Below are positions 1 through 8,428 of a DNA stretch of 52,745 bases, piece after piece. Position 1 is the stretch's first letter. Each line of letters begins with the position of its first letter. Below the pieces are notes generated by a model, which saw only the letters and a list, made by a program, of their open reading frames with translations, made no database searches and was not told the DNA's origin. This stretch comes from Alphaproteobacteria bacterium (GTDB taxonomy: Bacteria; Pseudomonadota; Alphaproteobacteria; UBA828). The stretch lies in assembly GCA_022826665.1 (NCBI GenBank), contig JAJDUK010000085.1, forward strand, positions 1-52,745, written 5' to 3'. Made by a program: the position numbers and the translations under genes.

Positions 1-1
1 G

Positions 2-961
2 GCCGCGAACCCCGACATCAACATCATCAATGACGACAACGCCGCCGAAGGGCTGGCCAAGGTTCGGGCACAGGTGGAGTCGAACAACGTCACTTGGGAC
101 ATCGTCGACATGGTCGCAGCCGATGCGATTACCGCGTGCGATGAGGGGTTGATCATGGAAATCGATCCCGACACGTGGCTGGCTCCCGCGCCGGACGGGA
201 CCCCTGCGTCGGAGGATTTCTTCGCCGGCACGCTGTCGCCGGGTGGCACCAACTGCTTCATCCCGCAGATCGTCTACTCCACGACCTTCGGCTATCGCAC
301 CGATGTCTTCGAGGGTGATCAGCCGTCCTCGATCGCGGACGTGTTCGACCTGGAGAAGTTCCCCGGCAAGCGCTCGCTGGAGAGGCGGCCCATCAACAAT
401 CTCGAATGGGCGCTGCTCGCCGATGGCGTGGCACCTGCGGATGTCTACGGCATGCTCAGCACGTCCGAGGGCGTGAGCCGTGCCTTGGCAAAGCTCGATA
501 CCATCAAGGATCAGGTGGTCTGGTGGACCAAGGGAGCCCAGCCGCCGCAGCTGCTGGCGGACGGCGAGGTCGTCATTGCCTCGGCGTACAACGGCCGCCT
601 CTTCTCGGCCATCGCCGAGAAGAACCAGCCCATCGCCATGATGTGGGATCGGCAGATTTTCGATCTCGACGGCTGGGTCGTGCCGGTTGGCGTCAAGGAT
701 CTCGATGCGGTGAAGGCGTATCTCCACTTTGCCACCGACACGCAGCGCCTGGCGGACCAGGCGAAGTTCATTTCCTACGGTCCGGCCCGCTACTCGTCGG
801 CGCCGCTCGTGGGCAACCATGCCGATCTCGGCATCGACATGAAGCCCCATATGCCGACCGATCCCAATAACGCCGCGACTATTTTCGACTTCGACTACGT
901 CTGGTGGGCTGATCACCGGGCAGAACTCGACGAGGTGTTCAACACCTGGCTCGCGAAGTAG
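2..961 (+). CDS. ABC transporter substrate-binding protein, spermidine/putrescine type (5' partial)
   Basis: Periplasmic binding protein of a PotD/PotF-like importer. The reading frame is open from base 2, so the start codon and signal peptide lie upstream of the window; the first in-frame GTG (74) is inside the mature protein. Typical family features are the early stretch NIINDDNAAEGLAKVRAQVE, the ligand-cleft region around TNCFIPQIVYSTTFGYRTDV, and the C-terminal YVWWADHRAELDEVFNTWL. Two permease genes follow in the same direction, which fits an operon whose ATPase gene lies outside the window. The ligand cannot be read from the sequence; polyamines or related small cations are the family norm, but opine or amino-acid substrates also occur. 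Confidence 0.88.
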   Translation, partial: AANPDINIINDDNAAEGLAKVRAQVESNNVTWDIVDMVAADAITACDEGLIMEIDPDTWLAPAPDGTPASEDFFAGTLSPGGTNCFIPQIVYSTTFGYRTDVFEGDQPSSIADVFDLEKFPGKRSLERRPINNLEWALLADGVAPADVYGMLSTSEGVSRALAKLDTIKDQVVWWTKGAQPPQLLADGEVVIASAYNGRLFSAIAEKNQPIAMMWDRQIFDLDGWVVPVGVKDLDAVKAYLHFATDTQRLADQAKFISYGPARYSSAPLVGNHADLGIDMKPHMPTDPNNAATIFDFDYVWWADHRAELDEVFNTWLAK

Positions 962-973
962 CAGAGCTTAGGA

Positions 974-1003
974 GGGGCGGGGCGCATCGTTGCGTCCTGC
1001 CCC
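974..1003 (+). terminator. GC-rich hairpin between binding protein and permease genes
   Basis: A 13-bp stem (974-986 with 991-1003, two G-U pairs) closes a 4-base loop directly after the stop codon at 961. It is followed by a short CCTTTACTT tract rather than a clean T run. In binding-protein importer operons such hairpins often give partial termination or protect the upstream message, so that binding protein exceeds permease. Full termination is unlikely because the permeases have no obvious promoter of their own. Confidence 0.5.
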
Positions 1004-1044
1004 CTTTACTTCAAGGCACCTGAGCGAGACGTAGGCCAGCGCGC

Positions 1045-2307
1045 ATGTCGACGGTCGCCGATAACACCCTGCGAACCGCCGATGGCGTGCCATTGAAGAC
1101 GAGCCTGCGGCGGGCGACGGCTCGCAGGCGCATTCGCACATTCCTGTTGGTCGTCCCTATTCTGGCGTTCTTGATGATTACATTCGTTTTTCCCGTCATC
1201 GACATGTTGTTTAGAAGCGTCGACAACCAAATCGTTTCATCCGTTCTTCCCCGTACAACGTTAGCTATTCAAAGCTGGGATCCAGGGAGCGAGGAGTTGC
1301 CGCCGGAATTCGTGTACGAAGCACTGGTGCTGGATATTCAGGAGTCATTCAAGGATAAGACGTTAGGCCGTGCCGGACGGCGCTTGAATTACGAAAAGTC
1401 CGGAGTGATGAGCTTGTTCCGGAAATCGGGACGACGAGCCAAACGCATCACCGAGACCCCCTTCAAGGACCAAGTTATCGCAATTGACCAACGCTGGGCA
1501 GACCTTGCAACTTGGCAGCTGATTTATCAAGAATCGAGCAGCGTAACCGAAAGCTACTTCTTGTCGGCTGTTGACCTTCGGGTTGACTACAAGGGCGAAA
1601 TTTCCTGGAAGGCGGAAGAACGACGAATATACTTGTTTTTATTTTATCGTACATTATGGATGAGTGCGCTCATCACGATATTCTGCTTGCTACTCGGTTA
1701 TCCGATTGCCTTCCTCCTGGCGACGTTACCGCCACGCCATAGCAATCTCTTGTTGATTCTCGTCTTGTTGCCTTTCTGGACCTCTCTGTTGGTCAGGACG
1801 ACCGCGTGGATCGCGCTGCTGCAGTCCGAGGGCGTGTTGAACGACCTGATGGTCTTCCTGGGCATTATTTCCGAAGACGGTCGTTTGCAGATGATTCACA
1901 ACAAGATCGGTACGTTCGTGGCGATGACGCATATTCTTTTGCCCTTCATGATTCTGCCCCTCTATTCCGTCATGAAAACGATTCCCTCTTCGTATATGCG
2001 GGCCGCACGCTCGCTCGGCGCATCGCCGTTCACTGGCTTTGTCAAGGTTTATATGCCCAATACCGTGCCGGGAATCGGCGCAGGCTGCATTCTGGTCTTC
2101 ATTCTTTCAATCGGCTATTACATCACGCCGGCGCTGGTTGGAGGGCGAACTGGAACGTTCATATCGAACATCATCGCCCTTCATATCAGCGAGACTCTGA
2201 ACTGGGGCTTGGCCGCAGCTCTAGGCGTGATTCTGTTGGCGCTCGTCCTGCTGCTTTACTTCCTCTATGACAGGATCGTGGGCGTCGCCAACATGAAGCT
2301 CGGATAG
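1045..2307 (+). CDS. ABC transporter permease, PotB-like, with large periplasmic insert
   Basis: First membrane subunit of the polyamine-type importer. One membrane segment lies near residues 33-55, and the standard permease core starts near residue 197 with several further segments. The cytoplasmic EAA-type loop that docks the ATPase is visible around RAARSLGASPFTGF. At 420 aa it is far longer than a usual PotB-type subunit (about 285-310 aa). The extra length is a hydrophilic block of roughly 140 residues between the first and second membrane segments. The DNA of this block is clearly less GC-rich than its neighbours (about 47% in 1201-1260 and 35% in 1621-1680 by hand count). The next permease starts 5 bases after the stop codon. 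Confidence 0.9.
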   Translation: MSTVADNTLRTADGVPLKTSLRRATARRRIRTFLLVVPILAFLMITFVFPVIDMLFRSVDNQIVSSVLPRTTLAIQSWDPGSEELPPEFVYEALVLDIQESFKDKTLGRAGRRLNYEKSGVMSLFRKSGRRAKRITETPFKDQVIAIDQRWADLATWQLIYQESSSVTESYFLSAVDLRVDYKGEISWKAEERRIYLFLFYRTLWMSALITIFCLLLGYPIAFLLATLPPRHSNLLLILVLLPFWTSLLVRTTAWIALLQSEGVLNDLMVFLGIISEDGRLQMIHNKIGTFVAMTHILLPFMILPLYSVMKTIPSSYMRAARSLGASPFTGFVKVYMPNTVPGIGAGCILVFILSIGYYITPALVGGRTGTFISNIIALHISETLNWGLAAALGVILLALVLLLYFLYDRIVGVANMKLG

Positions 2308-2312
2308 CGCAC

Positions 2313-3161
2313 ATGCCGCCGCCGCTGCACGCAACGCACTCGGAACGCGCTTGGTACTATACGTTCCGGACGCTGTGCGTGCTGATTTTCATTTTCTTGG
2401 TCGGCCCGATTTTCGTCATCATTCCGTTGAGCTTCAACGAGCTTCCTTATTTTACTTTCACGCCCGAAATGCTTGCCTTCGATCCGGCAGGCTACAGTAC
2501 GAAGTGGTACCAAGAGTTTTTTACCGAGGATTCATGGCAAAGAGCGGTGCAAAATAGCTTCCTCATCGCGGTATTTGCCACGCTCATTTCGACATTCCTC
2601 GGCACCTTGGCGGCGCTCGGGCTCAGCAGGCCCGAAATGCCCTTCAGAAAAACCATCATGGCGCTGTTGATATCGCCGATGATCGTGCCGCTTATAATTT
2701 CGGCCGCGGGCATGTATTTCTTTTATGCGCGGATCGGACTCGCCTCGACGCATGTCGGTGTCATCCTCGCTCATGCCGCATTGGGCATCCCGTTCGTCAT
2801 CATCACGGTGACGGCGACCCTGGTGGGCTTCGACCACTCGCTCACCCGCGCAGCCGCGAGCCTGGGGTCGAGCCCGACCCGGACCTTCTTCGTCGTGATC
2901 GTGCCGCTCATCCTGCCCGGGGTCATATCGGGCGCGCTGCTGGCGTTCATCACCTCTTTCGACGAAGTCGTGGTGGTGCTGTTCGTGGGCTCGGTGGAAC
3001 AGCGAACGATTCCCTGGAAGATGTTCTCAGGGATCCGAGAGGAAATCAGACCCACCATTCTGGCAGTCGCGACGCTCTTGGTGGTCGTGTCGATCATTTT
3101 GTTGACGATGGTGGAGCTATTGCGGCGGCGGAGCGAGCGGCTGCGCGGGATTCGCTCGTAA
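2313..3161 (+). CDS. ABC transporter permease, PotC-like
   Basis: Second membrane subunit of the same importer, 282 aa, a normal length for PotC. About six hydrophobic segments are visible, the first at residues 22-42. The EAA-type ATPase-contact loop is RAAASLGSSPTRTFF, followed by the typical VPLILPGVISGALLAF. It lies 5 bases behind the PotB-like gene, so translation is probably coupled. No ATPase gene follows: the next gene encodes an unrelated radical SAM protein with its own probable promoter, so the ATPase must be upstream of the window or elsewhere. Confidence 0.92.
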   Translation: MPPPLHATHSERAWYYTFRTLCVLIFIFLVGPIFVIIPLSFNELPYFTFTPEMLAFDPAGYSTKWYQEFFTEDSWQRAVQNSFLIAVFATLISTFLGTLAALGLSRPEMPFRKTIMALLISPMIVPLIISAAGMYFFYARIGLASTHVGVILAHAALGIPFVIITVTATLVGFDHSLTRAAASLGSSPTRTFFVVIVPLILPGVISGALLAFITSFDEVVVVLFVGSVEQRTIPWKMFSGIREEIRPTILAVATLLVVVSIILLTMVELLRRRSERLRGIRS

Positions 3162-3191
3162 CGCCACATAGCGGCGCGTCTGCGAATGTTC

Positions 3192-3220
3192 TTGTAACGT
3201 TCTTCTGCGCCACCTATGCT
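3192..3220 (+). promoter_or_regulatory. Probable sigma-70-type promoter of the radical SAM gene
   Basis: TTGTAA (3192-3197) and TATGCT (3215-3220) are separated by 17 bases. Transcription would start at about 3226-3228, which coincides with the ATG at 3227. A leaderless message is therefore likely, and the GTG at 3221 would be upstream of the transcript. Confidence 0.5.
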
Positions 3221-3226
3221 GTGGCG

Positions 3227-4291
3227 ATGAGGGACGTGCGCAAAGGGCGGGGGGCGGCGAGCAACCGGAGCGGGCGCTACGAGCGGCACGAACGGGAGGC
3301 GTTCGACGACGGTTGGGACACCATCAACGAGGAGCCGCGGCCCCTTCGCACTGAGGTGCGGCCCGATGCCAGCCGCACGGTGATCACCCGCAACAACTCC
3401 CCCGATCTCGGCTTCGACCGGTCCATCAACGTCTATCGCGGCTGCGAGCATGGCTGCGTCTATTGCTACGCACGCCCCACCCACGCCTTTCTCGGCCTCT
3501 CGCCCGGCCAGGACTTCGAGAGCCGCATCTTCGCCAAGCATGACGCGCCCGCCCAGCTGGAACGTGAGCTGGCCAGACCGGGCTATCGGTGCCGCATGAT
3601 CGCGATGGGCACCAACACCGATCCCTACCAGCCGACCGAGCGGCGTCTCGCTCTTACGCGGGGTGTGCTCGAGGTGCTGGACCGGTACGAGCATCCCGTC
3701 GGGATCGTCACCAAGTCGGCGCTGGTCACGCGCGATGCGGACATCCTCTCCCGTTTGGCGCGGCGGCGCCTCGCCACGGTCGCGCTCTCGGTCGCGACGC
3801 TCGACCGCGACCTCGCCCGCACCATGGAGCCGCGCGCATCGACGCCCACGAAGCGGTTGGGGGCAATGCGCACGCTCAGCGTTGCCGGGGTGCCGGTGGG
3901 CGTGATGGTGGCGCCCATTGTCCCCGGCCTCACCGATCACGAGATGGAATCGATCCTCGAAGCTGCCGCTGAGGCAGGCGCCGGACGCGCGGGCTATGTC
4001 CTTCTGCGGTTGCCGCTGGAAGTGCGGGAGCTTTTCCTGGAATGGCTTTCGGTTCACGCGCCCAACAAGGCCAAACGGGTGGTCTCCCTGTTGCAAGGGA
4101 TGCGCGCGGGCCAGCTCAACGACCCCAACTTCGGCTCCCGCATGACCGGCGCCGGTCCCTACGCCGACCTTATCGCTTCGCGCTTCGCCGCGGCGACGAA
4201 GCGCCTCGGACTGGCGCGGCGCGGGCCCGACCTCGACACCGGGCGCTTCCGCCCGCCCTGCTGCGACCCGGCGCAACTCGCGCTGTTCTGA
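3227..4291 (+). CDS. PA0069 family radical SAM protein (spore photoproduct lyase-like)
   Basis: Radical S-adenosylmethionine enzyme of the family related to SplB. The iron-sulfur cluster motif reads RGCEHGCVYCYARPTHAF, with cysteines at residues 73, 77 and 80. It is preceded by the family-typical TVITRNNSPDLGFDRSINVY. Length (354 aa) fits the family. Members are widespread in proteobacteria, but I know of no settled reaction, so none is assigned. The ATG at 3227 is preferred over GTG 3221 because a promoter appears to place the transcript start at 3227. Transcription continues toward rnhB, which begins 38 bases downstream. Confidence 0.88.
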   Translation: MRDVRKGRGAASNRSGRYERHEREAFDDGWDTINEEPRPLRTEVRPDASRTVITRNNSPDLGFDRSINVYRGCEHGCVYCYARPTHAFLGLSPGQDFESRIFAKHDAPAQLERELARPGYRCRMIAMGTNTDPYQPTERRLALTRGVLEVLDRYEHPVGIVTKSALVTRDADILSRLARRRLATVALSVATLDRDLARTMEPRASTPTKRLGAMRTLSVAGVPVGVMVAPIVPGLTDHEMESILEAAAEAGAGRAGYVLLRLPLEVRELFLEWLSVHAPNKAKRVVSLLQGMRAGQLNDPNFGSRMTGAGPYADLIASRFAAATKRLGLARRGPDLDTGRFRPPCCDPAQLALF

Positions 4292-4329
4292 GCCGCCGGC
4301 GCGCCCGCCAGGCGTGCTAGAACGGCTTC

Positions 4330-4968
4330 ATGGCAGTGAGGCGCAAACAGCAGGAGCAGCCCGATCTTTCGCTGGAACGCGCAGCCGGCGGACGCGTGGC
4401 CGGCGTCGACGAGGCCGGCCGCGGCCCGTGGGCCGGGCCGGTGGTCGCGGCGGCAGTCGTGTTCGGCGGGGGCGGCCCACCGCCGCGGCTTCGCGTTGCA
4501 ATCACCGATTCCAAGCTTCTCAAGGCGGAGCAGCGCGCCGCGCTCCAGCCGGCGATTCTGGCTAGTGCCGATACCGCTGTGGGAATTGCCAGCGTCGCCG
4601 AGATTGACAGCATGAACATCCTGCAGGCCACGTTGCTCGCCATGCGCCGGGCTGTCGCCCGCCTCGTCGATGCCCCCAATCTGGCGCTGGTCGATGGCAA
4701 CCGTGCGCCCCGCCTGCCCTGCCCGGTGCGAACGGTGGTGGGCGGTGACCGCAAGAGCCTTTCGATCGCCGCGGCCTCCATCGTCGCCAAGGTGACGAGA
4801 GACCGGCTGATGGCGCGGCTTGCGGCGGACTATCCGGGCTACGGCTGGGAGCGGAACGCCGGCTACGGCACGGCAGAGCACCAGACAGCGCTCGCGCGGC
4901 TTGGGCCTTGCGCGCAGCATCGGCGCTCCTTTCGTCCGATCCGCGAACTCCTGGAAGCCGAACCGTGA
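4330..4968 (+). CDS. rnhB: Ribonuclease HII
   Basis: Cuts the RNA strand of RNA-DNA hybrids and starts removal of misincorporated ribonucleotides. The N-terminal catalytic motif [19 protein letters not shown] carries the conserved Asp-Glu pair. The third acidic residue is in [10 protein letters not shown], and the KVTRDRLM and [11 protein letters not shown] segments are also typical. Length is 212 aa, normal for the family. The stop overlaps the GTG start of the next gene, so the two are translationally coupled. Upstream TG-C-TAGAAC (4315-4323) resembles an extended -10 element close to the ATG, but no good -35 is present. Confidence 0.97.
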   Translation: MAVRRKQQEQPDLSLERAAGGRVAGVDEAGRGPWAGPVVAAAVVFGGGGPPPRLRVAITDSKLLKAEQRAALQPAILASADTAVGIASVAEIDSMNILQATLLAMRRAVARLVDAPNLALVDGNRAPRLPCPVRTVVGGDRKSLSIAAASIVAKVTRDRLMARLAADYPGYGWERNAGYGTAEHQTALARLGPCAQHRRSFRPIRELLEAEP

Positions 4969-5507
4969 GCAGCCGCGTGTCCGGCGACGACCTCGTCGTC
5001 TGTCCGCCGGGTGGCCTTCGCTGGCGCGGGCGCCTGTTTGCCTGCGCCATCGGCTGGGGCGGGGTTCGCTCAAACAAGCGCGAGGGCGACGGCGCGACAC
5101 CCGCCGGCCGTTTTCCCCTCCGCCGGGTCTTCTATCGACCCGACCGCATGGCGCCGCCGCGCACGGCGCTCCCCATCACGCCGCTTAGCCCGCGGGACGG
5201 CTGGTGCGACGACCCCGGCCATCCGCTCTACAACCGGCCGCTGCGCCTGCCGCACGAGGCCCGCCATGAGGAGTTCTGGCGAGCGGATCATGTGTACGAC
5301 CTGATCGTCATCCTCGGCCACAACGATGCGCCCGTGGTTCCGCGGCTCGGCAGTGCGGTATTCCTGCACGTCGCCCAGCCGGACTACGCGCCCACCGCAG
5401 GCTGCGTCGCCGTGGCAGCGGGCGACTTGCTGACGATCCTGGCCGGCGTGGGCAAACGCACGTGTCTCCGCGTGCCGCCTGTCGTGGCGCTTCCCGTCCG
5501 GGGCTGA
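4965..5507 (+). CDS. L,D-transpeptidase family protein (YkuD domain)
   Basis: Probable peptidoglycan-modifying enzyme with a cysteine-type L,D-transpeptidase fold. The catalytic region reads [20 protein letters not shown]: the histidine and the cysteine in TAGC match the family HxxGC-type motif. A second conserved region is [17 protein letters not shown]. The GTG at 4965 overlaps the rnhB stop codon (GTGA) and is chosen over earlier in-frame starts, which would lie inside rnhB. The protein (180 aa) has no visible signal peptide and no peptidoglycan-binding domain, so it may be a minimal catalytic unit. This is the short form common in alphaproteobacteria. Confidence 0.87.
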   Translation: MSSRVSGDDLVVCPPGGLRWRGRLFACAIGWGGVRSNKREGDGATPAGRFPLRRVFYRPDRMAPPRTALPITPLSPRDGWCDDPGHPLYNRPLRLPHEARHEEFWRADHVYDLIVILGHNDAPVVPRLGSAVFLHVAQPDYAPTAGCVAVAAGDLLTILAGVGKRTCLRVPPVVALPVRG

Positions 5508-5685
5508 CCCTATCGGCACTCCTGACCATGGTACGGGTTACGGCCCGCGGCGAGCGCCCACTCCCGTTCAGGATGCTGCGGCCAGAGTCGTGCCTCCGCC
5601 AGTTGCAGAAAGCCGTCCCTGGTTTTCGGCGGCATTGGATTCCAGTAGGGTGCCAAGCAATCCGAAAAGGAGGAGGTCGTATCCC

Positions 5686-6696
5686 ATGAGAAAATTTGCT
5701 CTCGCAATTCTGGCCGCCGCCACCCTGGCTGTGGCAGGGCCTGTTAGCGCCCAGGAAGACATGCCATTCGCGCTTGACTGGAAGTTCGAAGGTCCCTCTG
5801 GGCCGTATTTCGCGGCCATCGACAATGGCCATTTTGAAGCCGCCGGCCTCAACGTCGAGATTTCCGCCGGCCAGGGCTCACTGGATGCCATTCCCAAGGT
5901 CGCCACCGGTGCCTTCCCGGTCGGCTTCGCGGACATCAATTCTCTGGTCAAGTTCCTGGACCAGAATCCCGGTGCACCGGTCATCGCGGTCATGATGATC
6001 TATGACAAGCCGCCGTTCGCCGTCGTCGGCCGCAAGAGCCTCGGCGTCAGCGTACCGAAGGATCTCGAGGGACGGGTGCTTGGAGCACCTCCGCCGGATG
6101 GTGCCTGGGCCCAATTCCCGGCCTTTGCCACCGCCAACGACCTCGTTATGGGCAAAATCACCGTCGAGCCAGTCGGCTTCCCGACCCGCGAGCCGATGCT
6201 TGCAGAAGGCAACGTGGATGCCGTTACCGGCTATTCCTTCTCGTCCTTCCTGAACCTCGTGCGCCTCGGCGTCCCGGAGGACGACATTTCGACCATCCTG
6301 ATGGCGGATTACGGTCTCGCGCTCTACGGGAACGCGATCATCGTGAACACCGACTATGCGGCCGCCAACGCCGACAACGTCACGGGGTTCATCACTGCGA
6401 TCGCGAAGGGGTGGAAGGATGCCATCGCCGATCCGGCGAAGGCCATTGAGTCGCTGGTGAAGCGGAACCCCGCCGCCGATGCGGCGCTTGAGACACGTCG
6501 GCTTCAGCTTTCCATCGACGCCAACGTGCTCACGGACTACGCCAGCGCCAACGGAATCGGCGGCATCGATGCTGCGCGCATGGAGAAGGCGCTGATGCAG
6601 ATCGCGGAGACGTACGAGTTCCAGAACGAGCCGGACGCTTCGCTCTATTTCACGGATGCCTATCTGCCCGCGGCTGAAATGAGAATGCTCCAGTAG
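5686..6696 (+). CDS. ABC transporter substrate-binding protein, NMT1/THI5/SsuA-like
   Basis: Binding protein of an importer for a small organic, probably nitrogen- or sulfur-containing, compound. The ATG at 5686 follows a very strong ribosome binding site (AAAAGGAGGAGGT, 5665-5677). It opens a signal peptide of about 21 residues ending in PVSAQ. The mature start MPFALDWKFEGPSGPYFAAI and the region SLDAIPKVATGAFPVGFADI are typical of the NMT1 family, whose known ligands include pyrimidine precursors, sulfonates, nitriles and taurine. ATPase and permease genes follow at once, giving a complete importer. The ligand is not readable; the downstream amidohydrolase and urease-like genes suggest a nitrogen-containing substrate. 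Confidence 0.92.
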   Translation: MRKFALAILAAATLAVAGPVSAQEDMPFALDWKFEGPSGPYFAAIDNGHFEAAGLNVEISAGQGSLDAIPKVATGAFPVGFADINSLVKFLDQNPGAPVIAVMMIYDKPPFAVVGRKSLGVSVPKDLEGRVLGAPPPDGAWAQFPAFATANDLVMGKITVEPVGFPTREPMLAEGNVDAVTGYSFSSFLNLVRLGVPEDDISTILMADYGLALYGNAIIVNTDYAAANADNVTGFITAIAKGWKDAIADPAKAIESLVKRNPAADAALETRRLQLSIDANVLTDYASANGIGGIDAARMEKALMQIAETYEFQNEPDASLYFTDAYLPAAEMRMLQ

Positions 6697-6746
6697 CCTG
6701 ACCGCGGCAGAGTTTTCTACATACGCCGGCCGGGGAGTCGGTTTCG

Positions 6747-7616
6747 GTGGATAAAACCTCTCCGGCCGGCGGCCAAACGCAGGGGTCAGAGGAAGCTCGG
6801 CCTGTCAGCGGGCAGCCTCCCACCGATGCCCTGATCGACATAAGAGACGTCAAGCTTACCTATGAGACCAAGGACGGAAGGCTGCCCGTCCTCGACGGCG
6901 TCGACATGCAGGTTCCCGAGGGAGGCTTCGTGGCCGTGGTCGGCCCGTCCGGTTGCGGCAAGTCAACACTCACGCGCCTGATCGCAGGTTTGCTGGAGCC
7001 GAATGCGGGCGAAGTCTGGCTACACGGGGAGCGGGTCACGGGCCCGAAGTCCTCGGTCGGCATGGCGTTCCAGAACCCTGTCCTGCTTGAGTGGCGTTCC
7101 GTGCTGCGCAACGTGACGCTGCCACTCGAGCTCGTGGCCCCGCGCATGCCCAAGCGGGAGAAAGAGGCGCGCGCGCTGGAGCTTCTGACCCTCGTCGGCC
7201 TCGAGGGATTTGAGCGCAAGCGGCCGAGTGAGCTTTCGGGCGGCATGCGCCAGCGCGCCTCGCTGTGCCGTTCAATCGTGCACAAGCCGGAAGTTCTGAT
7301 CCTCGATGAGCCGTTTGGGGCGCTGGATGCGTTCACGCGCGAAGACCTCTGGCAGACGATGCAGAAGGTGAAGTCGGAGGAGCCGTTCACCGGCGTCATG
7401 ATCACGCACGATCTACGGGAATCGATCTTTCTGGCGGATCAGGTAATCGTGCTTTCCGGCCGTCCAGCGTTCACGCAATACACGATGGATGTCCCGTGGA
7501 AGGGCGAACGGGATCTCGGCCTCCTCTACACGCCGGAGGGGACAGAAATGCTGGGAGAACTTCGGGACCAGATACAGATCGCGCAGGGCAGAGCCCCACG
7601 GGAGGAGGGCGAATGA
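6747..7616 (+). CDS. ABC transporter ATP-binding protein, SsuB/TauB-like
   Basis: Energising subunit of the NMT1-type importer. Walker A is GPSGCGKST, the Q loop lies in AFQNPVLLEWRS, the signature is LSGGMRQRASL, and Walker B is LILDEPFGALDA, followed by a switch histidine in MITHDLRES. Length is 289 aa. The GTG start at 6747 has a GGGGAG ribosome binding site near 6732. The stop overlaps the permease start as ATGA (7613-7616), a sign of translational coupling. The first 25 residues before the ABC domain are low-complexity and polar. Confidence 0.95.
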   Translation: MDKTSPAGGQTQGSEEARPVSGQPPTDALIDIRDVKLTYETKDGRLPVLDGVDMQVPEGGFVAVVGPSGCGKSTLTRLIAGLLEPNAGEVWLHGERVTGPKSSVGMAFQNPVLLEWRSVLRNVTLPLELVAPRMPKREKEARALELLTLVGLEGFERKRPSELSGGMRQRASLCRSIVHKPEVLILDEPFGALDAFTREDLWQTMQKVKSEEPFTGVMITHDLRESIFLADQVIVLSGRPAFTQYTMDVPWKGERDLGLLYTPEGTEMLGELRDQIQIAQGRAPREEGE

Positions 7617-8371
7617 ACTGGCGCCTTTTTGCGCCGGTTATCGCGATCATCGTGTTCGCCCTGCTCTGGGAGGCGGTGGTTTGGGTGAACGACTGGCCAA
7701 ACTACAAGATGGCCTCACCCTCGGATCTTGGACCCGCCTTCTGGAAGTTCCGCTGGTTATTCCTTGAGTACGGATGGGACACGCTGTGGCGAACCGTGGC
7801 GGGGCTCCTTCTGTCCGTGGCCGTCGGCGTGCTTCTCGGCATGATCATGGGGCTGAACCGGACCATGCGGGATGCGCTCTACCCGCTGCTCGTTGGCTTC
7901 AACGCCATACCCAAGGCGACCGTCGTCCCCATCATCGCGCTGCTGTTCGTCGGCGCGCACGACATGAACACGATCCTGATCGCGTTCCTGATTTCCTTCT
8001 TTCCCATCGCCGTTTCCGTCTCGATCGGGCTTTCCACTCTCGAGCCGGAATACCGTGACATCCTCGCCGCGCTCGGCGCGTCCCGATTCACGATCTTCTG
8101 GAAGATTGCGCTTCCCAAGACGCTCCCGGAATTCTTCGGGGCCCTCAAGGTTGCGGTCACGCTTGCCTTCATCGGCACGAACCTGATGGAGATCGTGGAA
8201 CCGCATGGACGCGGCCTCGGCCATCTATTCGACAGCGGCAAGATAAGCGCGGACTATCCCCTGATGTTTGCCGTGCTCATTGCGCTCGCGGCCCTTGGCA
8301 TTCTGCTCTTCTACGTTGTCGTGGTGCTGGAGCGCATATTCGCTGGCTGGGCCGAGCGCTCGCCGACGTGA
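7613..8371 (+). CDS. ABC transporter permease, SsuC/TauC-like
   Basis: Membrane subunit of the importer. The ATG at 7613 overlaps the ATPase stop codon and opens directly into a membrane segment (LFAPVIAIIVFALLWEAVVW). An earlier in-frame start inside the ATPase gene is rejected. About six membrane segments are visible, and the EAA-type loop reads ILAALGASRFTIFWKIALP. Length is 252 aa, normal for the SsuC group. The next gene (an aminotransferase-fold enzyme) starts 57 bases downstream and may be cotranscribed. Confidence 0.94.
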   Translation: MNWRLFAPVIAIIVFALLWEAVVWVNDWPNYKMASPSDLGPAFWKFRWLFLEYGWDTLWRTVAGLLLSVAVGVLLGMIMGLNRTMRDALYPLLVGFNAIPKATVVPIIALLFVGAHDMNTILIAFLISFFPIAVSVSIGLSTLEPEYRDILAALGASRFTIFWKIALPKTLPEFFGALKVAVTLAFIGTNLMEIVEPHGRGLGHLFDSGKISADYPLMFAVLIALAALGILLFYVVVVLERIFAGWAERSPT

Positions 8372-8428
8372 CCCTGACGAGACATGCGGGCTAGGATCGT
8401 GCCCGACGATTCCGCAAGGGAGGCAACG

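Noticed and set aside
5508-5685. Thiamine pyrophosphate riboswitch before the NMT1-type importer
   Set aside because: NMT1-type genes can be thiamine-controlled, but the conserved CTGAGA and ACCTGATCTGG elements are absent.
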